A program made the translations under genes and the position numbers. A DNA stretch of 64,000 nt, taken from Rhabdornis inornatus (lineage: Eukaryota > Chordata > Aves > Passeriformes > Rhabdornithidae). This document shows, one piece after another, positions 9,812 to 20,900 of this stretch. How positions within the stretch are numbered: position 1 is the stretch's first letter; each line of letters starts with the position of its first letter. The notes beneath the pieces are model-generated. The model was given only the letters and a program-made list of their open reading frames with translations, was not told where the DNA came from and did no database searches. Location: NCBI GenBank assembly GCA_013397075.1, contig VWZS01006721.1:2210896-2274895 (forward strand), in the 5' to 3' direction.

Positions 9812-12800
9812 GTGAGTGCGCCCGCCCCGCGCCGCCCGCCCTTCATCCCTCCGTCCCTTCATCCCGCCGTCTCCCTCTGGCGCAGGTTCCCGGTGGACGC
9901 CGCGCAGCGCCGCGAGTGGATCCGCGCCGTGAACCGCGTGGACCCGCGGAGCCGCCGCGCGTGGCGGCCCGGCCCCGGCGCCATCCTCTGCTCCCGACAC
10001 TTCTCCGAAGGGGACTTCGAGCGCTACGGGCTGCGGCGGAAGCTGCGCCGGGGGGCCGTGCCCTCCCGCTTCCTCCCCTCGGTGCGGCCGGGTACCGGGC
10101 GCGCTCCCCACTTCCCCCGGGGGATTCCGCCGTGCGCCGTGACCTCCCCTTTCCTTCCCCCGCCAGGAGCCGCCGGGCGCCGGCCGCAGGAGGAGCAGGA
10201 CCCCCGGCCGGGCGCTGAAGCAGCCGCTGCCCAGCTCTCCCGCCGGGGACCACAACTACAGCCTGCNCTGCCCCCTCCCGCCCCCGCCCCCGCCGGGCTC
10301 CGCGGCCGCTCTGCGGGCAGACGCCGTGCACGGGGCGGGCGCTGACCGAGCCGCACGGCTCAGCAGGGGCACAGCAGGAGAGGCGGCGGGCGCTGCCGGA
10401 CCCGCTATAAATAGGGCCTGGAGGCGCGGCTCCCATTGGCGCTGAGGATCGCCCCTCGCCACTGGCTGCGCCCGCCGCCGCTCCCGGTTGGCTCGGTCCG
10501 CCCCCGGTCNGAAGGGGACTTCGAGCGCTACGGGCTGCGGCGGAAGCTGCGCCGGGGGGCCGTGCCCTCCCGCTTCCTCCCCTCGGTGCGGCCGGGTACC
10601 GGGCGCGCTCCCCACTTCCCCCGGGGGATTCCGCCGTGCGCCGTGACCTCCCCTTTCCTTCCCCCGCCAGGAGCCGCCGGGCGCCGGCCGCAGGAGGAGC
10701 AGGACCCCCGGCCGGGCGCTGAAGCAGCCGCTGCCCAGCTCTCCCGCCGGGGACCACAACTACAGCCTGCAGGAACAGCGGGCGGCCGAGCCGCGGCCCC
10801 CGCCGGCCGCCCCTCAGCACCAGCAGCAGCCGCCGGCCGCCGGGAGATGCGGCCCCGCGCACCGCCGCAGGACCGTGCTCAGCATCCTCAGGGAGCTGGC
10901 GGAGAAGCGGCAGCTCTCTGAGGAAATCGTGAGTTTGCTGCAGGCGCAGTTTTCAGGTACTGCTGGGGACGCTTGCTGAGGCAGAGTGCACTCCCTCGCC
11001 CTGGTTTCGTGTCTTTGCTTAATCCGTGCCAAGGAAGAGGCGAGGCACAGTGGTGTCATTGCTGAGCCCTATGCTTCACGCCAGACTTCAGGACTGAGTT
11101 GTTCCAGAGGCCATGCTGTTGCCTTGTATCCTGCAGTGCATTTGTGTCATGCATCCCAATGTTTCTAGCCATTGATTTGTTTCACTAAAGTTGATCTTTT
11201 GTGATTTCTTAAGCAGATTTGCCTCGAGAGTTGGACAGCTGGAAGCAGATGGCAGACTACTCACCAGAAATGAGGCAATTTGCTTGTCTTCTCCATCTCT
11301 ACCATATTAAGGCCTATAATTACCTACGGAAGATTGTTCCCCTTCCTCATCCTTACAGCCTGACAAAGCAAGTTTTTCTTTATCCATTCATTCAGAATGT
11401 ATTTCCAGGTACTTGTGTAGAAATAGGTGTAACAGATCTGTCCTGAAGCTGCTTTGTTACTTCCCTGCATGGTCAGTACTTTCCTTAGCTTCTCACCTCT
11501 AGGATGAGAGGAAAGAAACTTGGATTATGCATGAAGGAAACCAGGGCTGCCTTCTTTGCCCTGCATGTCTCAGCCTGCTCTGCAGCTCTGAGCATGGCTG
11601 ACCACGTCCTAAGTGATAAAAAGTGCTGCCTATTGCTTCAACTTTTCCAGAATCACATCTCCTACTCACATCCTCCCTCTTTTTTTCCAGCTGGCTGTCT
11701 AATAAGGAGGCTGCTGCAGGCTTCAGCAGTGACGTGTTTCTCCGGCTTCAGGAAAAGGTGGAGAGAGGGGATCAGGCCTACCGCTACTGCGCTGTGCTGG
11801 TGCAGGACATGTCCCTGCAGAAGCAGCAGGAGTGGGACCCACAGACCAAGCAGCTGACGGGCTTTGTTGATTTGGGAGCAGGCATCCTTGATGCTGACGA
11901 AGCTCCGCTGGCGTCAGAAGCAATAATCCTCATGGCAGTTGGCATATCCAGCTCTTGGACAGCTCCCCTTGGTTATTTCTTGGTGAACAGCACATCCGGC
12001 CACTTCCTTGCCCAGCTCCTTCGTCAGGCCATCAATAAGATGAACAACATTGGGATCGTGGTCCTGGCTGTGACATCGGGTGCCTCTGCTCGTGGTGCTG
12101 AGACTGCCAGAGCTTTGGGGATCAGGACAGATCCCAAAAGGATTCAGTGCACTTTCCAGCATCCACCCGGTTCTGCTCACAGCATTGCATACTTCTTTGA
12201 CGTTTGCCACACCCTCCTGCTGATAAGGAATGCTCTGCAGTGCTTCCAGAAGGTAGAGTGGCTCGGTGACACCGTGTGGTGGCAGCATGTGGTGGAGCTG
12301 GCAGCTTTGCAGGAGCAGAGTGTGTTGGAGCTGTGCAGTGCCGAGTCAGGCAGGGCTGGCAGTAAAGGGAGTTTCCACCTGAAGGTCAACTTTGCTACCC
12401 TGCTGTTCAGCGAGGGTGTTGCTGAGGCACTGGAACACCTCCAGAAGCTGGGCCTGGCCTCGTTTCAGAACTGCAACGGGACTGTCAAGTTTGTGCGTCT
12501 GATGAGCTCTCTATGTGATGTATTTTATGGCAGAGGTCCCTATGGAAAGGAGCCTTTGCGAGCTGGAAATTACACCAAAATAAGCAACCTCTTCGATGAG
12601 GCTAAGAGCTGCTTTGTCAACTTAACAGACTCTGTAGGGAGATACATTATTAAGAGCAAACGCAAACTGGGATTTCTGAGCTTCTTGCTCAATGCTGAAA
12701 GCCTCAAGTGGCTTTCCTCCAACTACACATGTCCAGAAGCCACTCCTTCCCACCACCTCCACACACATGCCTTCAGCCTGGACCCTCTGGAGCAGTTTCT

Positions 12801-13620
12801 CAGGGCCCTCCAGCAAGCCTGTGGCAGCAGTGGCAGCCCCACCTGCACTGTGTTCCAGGCTGCTTACCACAAACTGCTGGCCAGCTGCAGCCTGGCACCC
12901 TGCTCACCACACAGCAGTGGCAATGCCAGCCCCCAGGACGTATCCCCGTCTCAGAGGAGAGCTCTGACTCTGGGCAGCATTCGTGCTCAGTATCACCCAG
13001 CTCCTGGGAGGACTCTGGCCCCAGAGTACCCCTACAGTGCAGGCCTGCTTCTGCCCAGCTGTGCCTTGAGCAATGCGCTGACAGATCTGTCTCTGTACAC
13101 ACTGAGCCTCACCTGCACTGCTGGCTGGGTGGCTGAGCAGTTGGCCTTGGACTTGCAATGTGAGGCTTGCCTTGCCTCTCTGTTTGAGGCAGATGAGAGC
13201 AGGCTAAGATGTAGGTCAGTGCTGTACATAAAGAAGTTAGGTGGCATAAGTCTGCCCTCAGCCAGCGTGCACCACATAACAAGCATTTCAGAACAAGTCC
13301 TAAAACGATACGGCAAAATAGAAGGTGCCAACAGCAATACTCAGCTGTGGCATGTGCCTCTGGAACAGAAAGTCTTCCAGGAGCTTCTGGGAGAAAGCCT
13401 CCTCTTTCCCACCCTCACAAACCATTTATTTGAGGGGGAGCTGAGCATCAACAACCACTACACAGTCTTAGTAAAGGAAATAACACGGTGTTACTTAAAC
13501 ATAAGAACAAAGCCCGCCCAACACCTGAATTTGAAATACCCTTGCAGAAGGCACAAGTTGAAGAGACTGAAGGGAGAGCATTTGTTTCCATCACCACTGG
13601 GTAGCTGTCAGTCAAGCTAA
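9745..13620 (+). CDS. THAP9: THAP9, domesticated P-element-like transposase (5 exons; extreme N-terminus in gap; one catalytic Asp replaced)
   Basis: THAP9 descends from a P-element transposase: an N-terminal THAP (C2CH) zinc finger for DNA binding, a leucine-rich coiled coil, an RNase H-like catalytic fold and a split GTP-binding insertion. The human protein (about 900 residues) is reported to retain transposase activity. Exons 9745-9811, 9886-10081, 10671-10956, 11217-11367 and 11691-13620 join in frame for about 875 residues. Visible are the second Cys of the finger (ALGC), LCSRHF with Cys and His, the AVPS box, RELAEKRQLSEE (coiled coil), GFVDLGAG with the first catalytic Asp (11869-11871) and DPLEQFL with the third acidic residue (Glu, 12790-12792). 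The second Asp of the triad is Gly (12079-12081). Exons 1-3 are extremely GC-rich. A false duplication lies between exons 2 and 3, and intron 4 is GC-AG. The frame is intact, so this is a kept host gene rather than a decayed transposon copy. Confidence 0.95.
9886..10081 (+). CDS. THAP9: THAP9 exon 2 (rest of the THAP finger)
   Basis: It begins after GGCGCAG and encodes FPVDAAQRREWIRAVNRVDP, GAILCSRHF and RRGAVPS: the conserved FP, Trp, C-x2-H and AVP box of THAP domains. I place the donor at GTGCGG (10082), because only this keeps the frame into exon 3. The alternative GTACCG at 10092 has the wrong phase. Confidence 0.88.
10007..10266 (+). repeat. First copy of a 260-bp direct duplication (THAP9 exon 2/3)
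   Basis: The 260 bases ending at a single N (10267) appear identical by eye to 10511-10770, including the intron between THAP9 exons 2 and 3. The copy ends abruptly in the middle of exon 3. This is most simply a failed overlap at a contig join. Confidence 0.93.
10267..10510. other. 242-bp foreign fragment between two single Ns, with TATA and CCAAT motifs
   Basis: Between the Ns lies a GC-rich sequence without similarity to the flanking THAP9 exons. It has TATAAATAG at 10406-10414, a reverse CCAAT (ATTGG) at 10435-10439 and a second reverse CCAAT-like site (GTTGG) at 10487-10491. It looks like the promoter of another gene. It interrupts the THAP9 coding region only in this assembly. Confidence 0.75.
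10511..10770 (+). repeat. Second copy of the 260-bp direct duplication
   Basis: It starts directly after the single N at 10510, inside exon 2, and continues without a break into the rest of THAP9 exon 3. The genomic arrangement is probably one copy, with 10266 running straight into 10771. Confidence 0.93.
10671..10956 (+). CDS. THAP9: THAP9 exon 3 (linker and coiled coil)
   Basis: This 286-bp exon follows CCCGCCAG. It contains the conserved ALKQPLP and DHNYSL stretches, a proline/glutamine-rich linker, and LSILRELAEKRQLSEEIVSL, the coiled coil. The donor is GTACTG. Its first 100 bases also occur in the false copy at 10167-10266. Confidence 0.9.
11217..11367 (+). CDS. THAP9: THAP9 exon 4
   Basis: It encodes DLPRELDSWKQ to PLPHPYSLT. 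The acceptor is CTTAAGCAG. The only junction that keeps frame and family alignment with exon 5 uses a GC donor (GCAAGT at 11368). Confidence 0.88.
11691..13620 (+). CDS. THAP9: THAP9 exon 5 (catalytic core to stop)
   Basis: This is a 1,930-bp exon with 642 residues before TAA, after the acceptor TTTTTTTCCAG. It holds the whole RNase H-like fold with its insertion. Conserved blocks are WLSNKEAAAGF, GFVDLGAGILDADE, APLGYFLVN, ALGIR, CTFQHPPGS, YFFDVCH, KLGFLSFLLNAESLKWL and DPLEQFLRAL. TSGASA replaces the usual TSDATA. Confidence 0.96.
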
Positions 13621-14125
13621 ACCTACACATGGCCTAACTGAGTACTCTGTGGTTCCAAGGATGGCTGTTCCTTGCTGATGCTCAGTGCTGGACAGATCTA
13701 GGCAATACACATGAGGGAATAATGCTGGCAAAACTGGTGTTGATAAGCCGTGATGTTTTGGGCCACTGCAAACTCCCTAACCAGAGTTTAACTGAGCAAA
13801 GCAGGGAAGTTGATCTGACCCCCTGTTCCTTCTAGCAATCCTGCAAAGCAGCTACCTAGTAGCAGATGAGGATGAGCAACAGTTGCTCAAGGTGCCTGGG
13901 GCAGTGGTAGGACATGCTGCAGTGTCCCTGAAGTGCTGGGTGGTTTCAGTGCTGTGAGTGCTCTTGCCAGAAGAAAACTGATAGTTGATGGGGTTGCAGG
14001 GGAATCACATGCAGTGGCACTTCGATTTCACCAAAACAAAGTGCTTTATAAAAGCTGGGGGCTAGAAAGCTTGCAGAGCTTCTACTTAAATAAGAAAATA
14101 AAGATGTGAAAAGAACATGTCAGCT
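13621..14125 (+). promoter_or_regulatory. THAP9: THAP9 3' UTR with poly(A) signal
   Basis: After the stop the sequence is unremarkable until AATAAA at 14097-14102, the first canonical signal downstream. Cleavage is expected about 15-25 bases later. Later signals cannot be excluded. Confidence 0.6.
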
Positions 14126-17100
14126 TTCTCACATGTCTCATCAAGCAGCTAAAGATGCTGGTCAAGTCTAGATCCTCTGGCTCAGTGCTGAGCCTGTGAC
14201 CAGATTGTTGTATCCAGTGGCATCCAGGAGTACCACTACCCTCCTCCAGGGGCAGGAATACATGGGTGTGCTGCAGCAGGGCAAGCATTTCAGTTCTTGT
14301 TTCATGGCCCCATCCTCCCAGGGCTGGCCTGTGTCCTGCAGCCGAGGCACAAGGACAGGCCTCTTCAGTTAGTTCATTTCCATGGCAAGGAAGCTGCCTC
14401 CAGTGCTTTGCCTGGGATAGCAAAATTGGACAGAACTGCTGCTAAGGGGTTTCCCTTTGCCATGCAGAACAGGAGTTGCATCCATAGAGATGGAAGGCAA
14501 CTAATTCCCACAAAATCTGCTGTTCAGTTGCTTTCAAGATCCAGAATGGAGCTGGGATGAAAAATGGTGATCTGCCACATCCTAGGGCAGTAATAATACT
14601 AAAAGTACCATTCTGCCTACCAGTGACTTGACAAAAGTGTCCCTAGTTGGTTTGGGTTTCTCTTCCTTCCCTTAGTTCTGCTGCACTCAATCCCTCAAGC
14701 TCTGCTTTGAGAGCAGCAGCACCACAAAAATTCATACAATCACTGCTGGGAGGAACAAACCAGAACCTCTGGGCTTTTTTCCCCCCCAATCCAAATATCT
14801 ATGCAAAAAACCACATTGAAGCCATCACTGTCATAGAGCCATTCCAGCTACAAGAGACTTTGCAAGAAACTATTCCCTCCCCTCTATATGTGATTTTTGG
14901 GACAACTGGCAAAATGCTGCTGAAATCCCAGTGACAGATTGGTTGCAATCATGTAATGTTGGAACACTTGCATTGCCCCCACCTCCAGCTCTAAGATGAA
15001 TAGTTATGAACAGTGCCATGGATTGCTGTGCATGACAGCACACCAATAACCAAGGGATATTTATTTATCTCTGGTAGCATTTAGTCTCACACTGAAAATC
15101 CAAGTCAGTACGTGCATCAGAAGTGGACCTAGTGTTAACAATTTATTTTGATATTTCAGTGACAAACCTTCTGTGTATATTTGTCAGTGCTGAAGCAAAG
15201 GAGTGCAAAAAAATCATATTTACAGAATAGTACAAATGTTTATTTTTTGTGATTTATCTGACTGTTTTATTTGTACAATATAGAAAAGTGTATTCTTTGA
15301 ATAGGTCTTGTAAATATAAATTTAATTTTCTACTTTTGGATGTAAACAGAACTATAAAATGAACCCTTGCCCCATTCTCAATTATTTTTTATGTAACTGG
15401 ATGAACTTGACTGTTAATCTTGTCCAGCAGTTTGATGCAAATGGCTAAGGAAGTACAAAAACCAATTAATACACTCTACACCAGGGAGAAGGGAGGAGGA
15501 ATCCAAGCTTAATATTTGAGAAAGCTTGTTCAAAACAAAATAGAAGAACTAAGAGCATTTGATTGCACCTTCAAAGTCTTTACAAGCAAAATATTCTCCA
15601 GCAATGCCATCATACATAATTACAACTGTAATCTAAATTTCACAAGTGCTTTTGCACACTGTATATAAATACACATCACAAAAGGTGCAATTTAGAGTAA
15701 GACACTGAATATATACAAAATTAACAAAGATTGAAGTCTAAACAAAAGGCATATTGCAATCTGTTTGAAAAATAACGTAAGTAGGTATTACTTTATTCAC
15801 TTACACTAATTTACATTTATACAAATCTTACTGGACAGACTATATTAGGTCACTAGAAGGGAATGGAATATCTGCACTATCTACAGGTAAAGTTACTGCA
15901 CTGATTTTTTAGTAAATCCATGTCCTAATAATGAAAAAAGTGGCATTTACTTACACAAAAGGTGGATTCCCTTTTCAGAGATTTGCACAAACACTGCCAT
16001 TTATGCTCAGGGAGGTGTCCTTAGCAGACAGAGCCCTTCAGACAGTGACTGGCAGGTCAAACCTGGTCTGTGAGCTCACCACTGCTGCTGGCTGCCTCCC
16101 AGGCATTTCAAAGAGGCACCAGAGAAAGGTCAAGGGTATTCTGCTCAGTGCACAGGGCTGAGAGGTGAAGCATCCTCCCACCCTATTGCCCTCACACACA
16201 CAGGCACATATCTCTGCTGCTAGTGTGCCTAGCCCCTACCTCTCCTCAGTCTGGCCCTGCTAGGAAACCTGGAGAAAGAGCTCTGCTGCATTTCTCTGTA
16301 TTTACAGTTTTATAGGGAATACAAAATCCCTTTTGGAAAAAATGTAGCTAGTTCAGGCTGCAGTGAGACAGGTAATAAAAATGCCTGTGATTAAACATGG
16401 TTAATTGATGTTCATGATAGGTAAGTAACCCACCAGGTTAATTCTGCAAATGTGTTCCACTATCAAAAATGTGATCTGAGATTGCCTGTAACAAATACTG
16501 AGAAAAATCCCCTGCCTTAGTCTATACCCAGCTATAACTGATTGCCCCCCATTTAGTGTAAAAGGATCTATGTCTGTTTTTGTAGCAATCCTGATTCTGT
16601 GCTAGTATTTTCTCTGATCACAGCTCTCACAATTATTCTAAACAACACAAAAAGAGTCCTTGTGCCAAGTAAACTGCCAACATGGAAAGAAGCAGCATCC
16701 TGAATACCCACAGCCAGGCTGAACATGATCCCTACCTGCATTTGCAAGTGATTCAGATGCAGATTGTCATCTCCCATGACTTCAGCTTTTCAGGCCTAAA
16801 CACTTTTCCAGGGTTACAGCTTGATCCTAGAAAACACAATGGACTACACAGCCCTACCTCCAGTGAGAGACTGGGCTGCTGCAGACCTCTGAAAAACCAA
16901 GCTTCACCTAAACAACAGCATCAATCTGCTACACACTTAGGTAACACCATGCTGGGCAGAGAGTTTGGCATTGTGGTGTGGCTGCTCTTCCTCACTTCTG
17001 ACAACAGGCCACTGTCTTAGCCTTCAAGTTCCAGCTTAAGAAACACCTGAGCACTCTGCTCCATTCCTATCAAAAATTCCCCATAATGCCATTCACTTCT

Positions 17101-17744
17101 CTACTCCTTGGGCCCTGCTCTAGAAACATTCTCCATTACTCGCTCAGTGCTACATCTGCAAGCAACCCCTCTGTATTATTGCCTATGTATCTCACAGTGC
17201 TCTGTGCACTAAAGGGACATGCTGTGTCAGGTCCTACATACAAGTACTACCTTCCATTTAGATGCTTATTTCTACATATTTCCTTTCAGAATTATCTTGG
17301 ATACACTGGTACCTCCATATTACAGGCCTGTCAGCAAAAGCATGACCTGGCTGTTGACATCACCTGTGTTTTCCTGTATGCACAGTGATGCCAATCCATA
17401 CACTGTAAATAATATATATTATAATAATTTATATATGCCCTTCAGACAATTATTCTGGGGGAAAGGGGAGAACACATCTAATTTTTAAGAAACCCAGGGT
17501 AAAAGCTGTACATTGGGAAGAAGAACTGACCTTTAGGTATTGTCTTATGTAGAAGAGGATCTAGCTAAGATTTAAAAGGCTCTACATCCTGTTATAAAAG
17601 AATTTCTCGTTTCAATCTTACATGGGTCAATTTACAACAAGCACCAAATTAACAAATATTATTAAATCCTTTATGCTAAACCAAAGTGTCCCTGTGCCTT
17701 AAGTGTTCTGTTCAGTCCGCTTCATTGTGGCTCATGTGCATGAG
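14126..17744. other. Convergent 3' region: LIN54 3' UTR and THAP9-LIN54 intergenic DNA
   Basis: No coding exon is seen. On the minus strand LIN54 runs leftward from its stop at 17745. Candidate poly(A) signals in its direction (TTTATT on the plus strand) are at 15792-15797, 15266-15271 and 15239-15244. The AT-rich stretch 15100-15900 resembles 3' UTR sequence. The border between the two transcripts cannot be fixed from sequence. Confidence 0.55.
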
Positions 17745-17946
17745 TCAGCAGTTCATGGCACAAGGGTCACATTTGGACTTCCCTGCAGAGCTGATAACCC
17801 TCATCAGACAGCGTCCAAACTCCTCCAGGATCATGCGCTCCGCTGCAGCTTTGGACTTGCCCGTCTTCTCTGCTTGCTCTGCCTGTGCCAGGAGACATTC
17901 ACAGGTTGCATCGGCCACTTCCTTGGTGACAAATGTAAAGGGCAGC
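17745..17946 (-). CDS. LIN54: LIN54 last coding exon
   Basis: It encodes LPFTFVTKEVADATCECLLA, then the helix AAAERMILEEFGRCL and the conserved end DPCAMNC, with stop TGA at 17747-17745. The acceptor is TGTTTCAG. Confidence 0.97.
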
Positions 17947-20900
17947 CTGAAACAAAGAAACATCCACTTCGTGTCTGCAAAAACACACAAGGCACCTAAC
18001 TCCAGGGCTGGCAACCTTTTAGTCTGAGGACTGATGAGATTTCATCTGTCCCGTTGCTTCCAAGAGCCTTCAGATAGTGAATAAGCCTCAGTTAACAGCC
18101 AAATGAACTGGTGGGTCAAAATCCCCACTGTTACAGGAACAAAATGTTCCATTCATCTGACTGCTCCCACCTCTACAGCTTACACAGACAAAGCTCAGAG
18201 ATGACAGGGACATACCTGTCAGACACATCCAGAACCAGCGTTAGAAAGAACTCAAAGAAGGTGCAGCATTAACTTACTTCCCACCACCACTGCTTAGTGC
18301 TGGTGTTGGTCTCGTCAGCAAGTCTGAGATCTGGGAAGATAACTTGGTCTTTGCAGCAGTCTGCTGCTGGACCCTGACCTCTGCAGCATCTGCTAAATGC
18401 ATCAATGTCTTTCGCTCCGGGCTTTCTTCAAAATTTTTACAGCCAATGCATTTGCATATGGAAGAACACATGATTTTTGCCTGAAAGAAACAAACAAAAC
18501 CTAAGAAACCTGTTGTAATTTTGACTCCCCTTATGAGAAACCACAACAAAAAGGAGACCTTATTTGAATCTCCTACCAATTAACCACTAAAACAAACTCC
18601 CAAGTAGTAGTCTTCTCTCTAAATTCTTACCTGAAGTTGAGATGTCTTCCTAGAATATATACTTGAATAGAATAATAGAATCATAGAACATAGAATGTAA
18701 ATTAGTGGTCTCCCACTCATCATTTTCTTCATCAACCTCCGGTTTCCAGTGGAATTTAGACAGCTGAGTTTTGAGAAAGGTCAGTCTACACTGTCTCTAC
18801 ATCCACAAACTGATCAGTTAGCAGACGAAGTAACAACAACTTTTGCTTTTGAATTCCACAGACACATTCTATCCCACAGCATCTGTGGGATGCTGCTTCA
18901 ACTCCTCCTAGGGACTTAGTGCAGTGGATTTCTTTAGGAAATGGTGCTATTCAGTAAAGAACAAATCCAAGCCTAAGTGCAAAACTGCTAAATGGTTTAA
19001 AATTAAAATTACAGAACAGTAGAGACCAGTTTTTCCATGTACATGGCTTTCTATGTGCAAACTGCTGGGAGAAGAGGTAACATTATAAGAATGGAAATAA
19101 TCAGAAGAGAAAATGTTACAGCAAAACAAGGAAGAGACAAAGCAAAATGAGAGAGGTCACTACACCAAAGGGAAAAAGCTACTATTTTTCAAATGAGATA
19201 ATGCTTCATACCTCATAACACTCGCAGTAGTTTTTGAGACATCCCGAGCGTTTACAGTTACACCCTTTGCTGTGCCTCCGATCCGATTCTCCCTCCTTTC
19301 CTTTCCCTATTTTGGGCTTGAAGGCTTCAGGGTTTCTGTCGAGGCAGGCCTGTCAATGCAGACCCAAAGGGTCAGTCATGGCATGCAGGGAGCAGAATAT
19401 AGAGGTGCAATAAAAGAACTTAAGCCTTGCACATGTGGGAGGAGATCAGGGCATTATACACCCACTCTGCCCCGCTCTGGAGCTTCAGAAAAAAGTAGCT
19501 AAATGACTTTGATTGCAGGGGGCACAGGAAGAGGCCCCTCACCTTTATTGCTTTTTGCCTATCATTTTCATGGTCCAGGTTGTTATAACAATTTGTACAG
19601 TTGCAGTTATTGCAGAATTCACCGTTTGCAAAGCAGTCACAATACCTGAAACAGAAGATGCAGAAGGCATTTGTAAACATGACCATTACAGTGGTGTGTG
19701 AGAACTGACTCACACATTGCAGTAGCAGAAGTTCCTACTCTGGCACCAATATGGGTAACGCTCAACTCCACACATACAAGTGGTACCAGCCTCACTGCAG
19801 AACCAAAATCCTCTAGTGCAGGTCTAGCTGCTGTATAAAGACACAGGTAGAGCTCAAGGGTGTCCACCTGCGCTCATCACATAGCACAGGTCCCCCAAGC
19901 AGCAAGGGAAGCTAATTTTCCAAGAGTGACTCTCAGGTCACCCACATTTTGAGGGCCATTCTCCTGCAGCCATCTCACAGCCAGCTCCTGACCCAGTCAG
20001 TCCAAGTCAGCCCTCAGCAGCCCTCATACAACCAAAACAAAAGGCAAGCAATTGTAGTGACAGTTAACAGGCAAGCTAACCCAGCAAGGAGCTTTTTTTA
20101 TGGTTAGTTTTGCCCTTAAGCTGGGATGAAAAAATAGAAAAGGAATAACAATTGGTACATCTGGGAGGCTTTGAAGCACAGGTTACCAGGGGAAGGATCT
20201 GAATAAGGATAAAGCTGACTTTAAAAAGGAACAAATATATGAACAAAAGCAGCAAAACATGGACAGGGAAAGCCAATCACGTTGCCATGCTTCTTATGTA
20301 CCTTTGGTGCCTCCCATCAAAAACAACACCTCACCCATCCACAGATTCACAGATCTGATACATGGAAATACCACATACATCCCCAGCTCAAACACGGCTT
20401 TAGGCCACGACAAACTCTGACATGTTTAAAGACTTTCAAGACCACCTCCAGCTAATAGCTAAAAACTGCTGATCCTCTCCACTCGCTTTTCAAATCCTGC
20501 TCGGAGTGTATGGTCATTTTCTGAAGCCTAAACCCATTGCTAAACTGGCTTTCTGTGGCTTGCCCAGCCTAGCACTACATAAGATAGACTAGGGTTACCC
20601 TGGAGCCCACTGCAACCCTCATCAGGTTGAATTGGATTTTGGAGATTTTTAGCATCTTGAATGGTCCCAGGGACAAACTAAATCAAAAGCTTTTACAACC
20701 TCTAATAGCTTTCCTTTCTTTTTTAAAATTCAGTGGTAGAATAGTCCTGGTTTCCAAAAAACCAGTGCCAGCATCAATCCAGAATGTAAGTGAGCAAATA
20801 ATTTAACTGAGTAGATTTCTTAGGCTATGTGCCTACCTTACACGAGCATTTGGGAAAAAATAAGCTCCCCTCCAGAAAGAAAAAGATGTTTTACTAGTGA

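Noticed and set aside
10007..10266. Genuine tandem exon duplication in THAP9
   Set aside because: The copies are identical through the intron and broken exactly at single Ns, which fits an assembly error better than biology.
9632..10862. Several GC-rich minus-strand frames of 100-339 codons
   Set aside because: They are antisense to THAP9 exons, cross Ns and the false duplication, and have stop-poor GC-rich composition only.
11623..11690. THAP9 starting at the Met at 11623, upstream of exon 5
   Set aside because: This stretch reads through the pyrimidine tract and acceptor; exons 1-4 match the family and supply the THAP finger.
11868..12145. A nearby Asp or Glu that might replace the missing catalytic Asp of THAP9
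   Set aside because: The aligned stretch from VLAVTSG to ALGIR has no Asp, and its only Glu (in RGAETAR) is six residues beyond the catalytic position.
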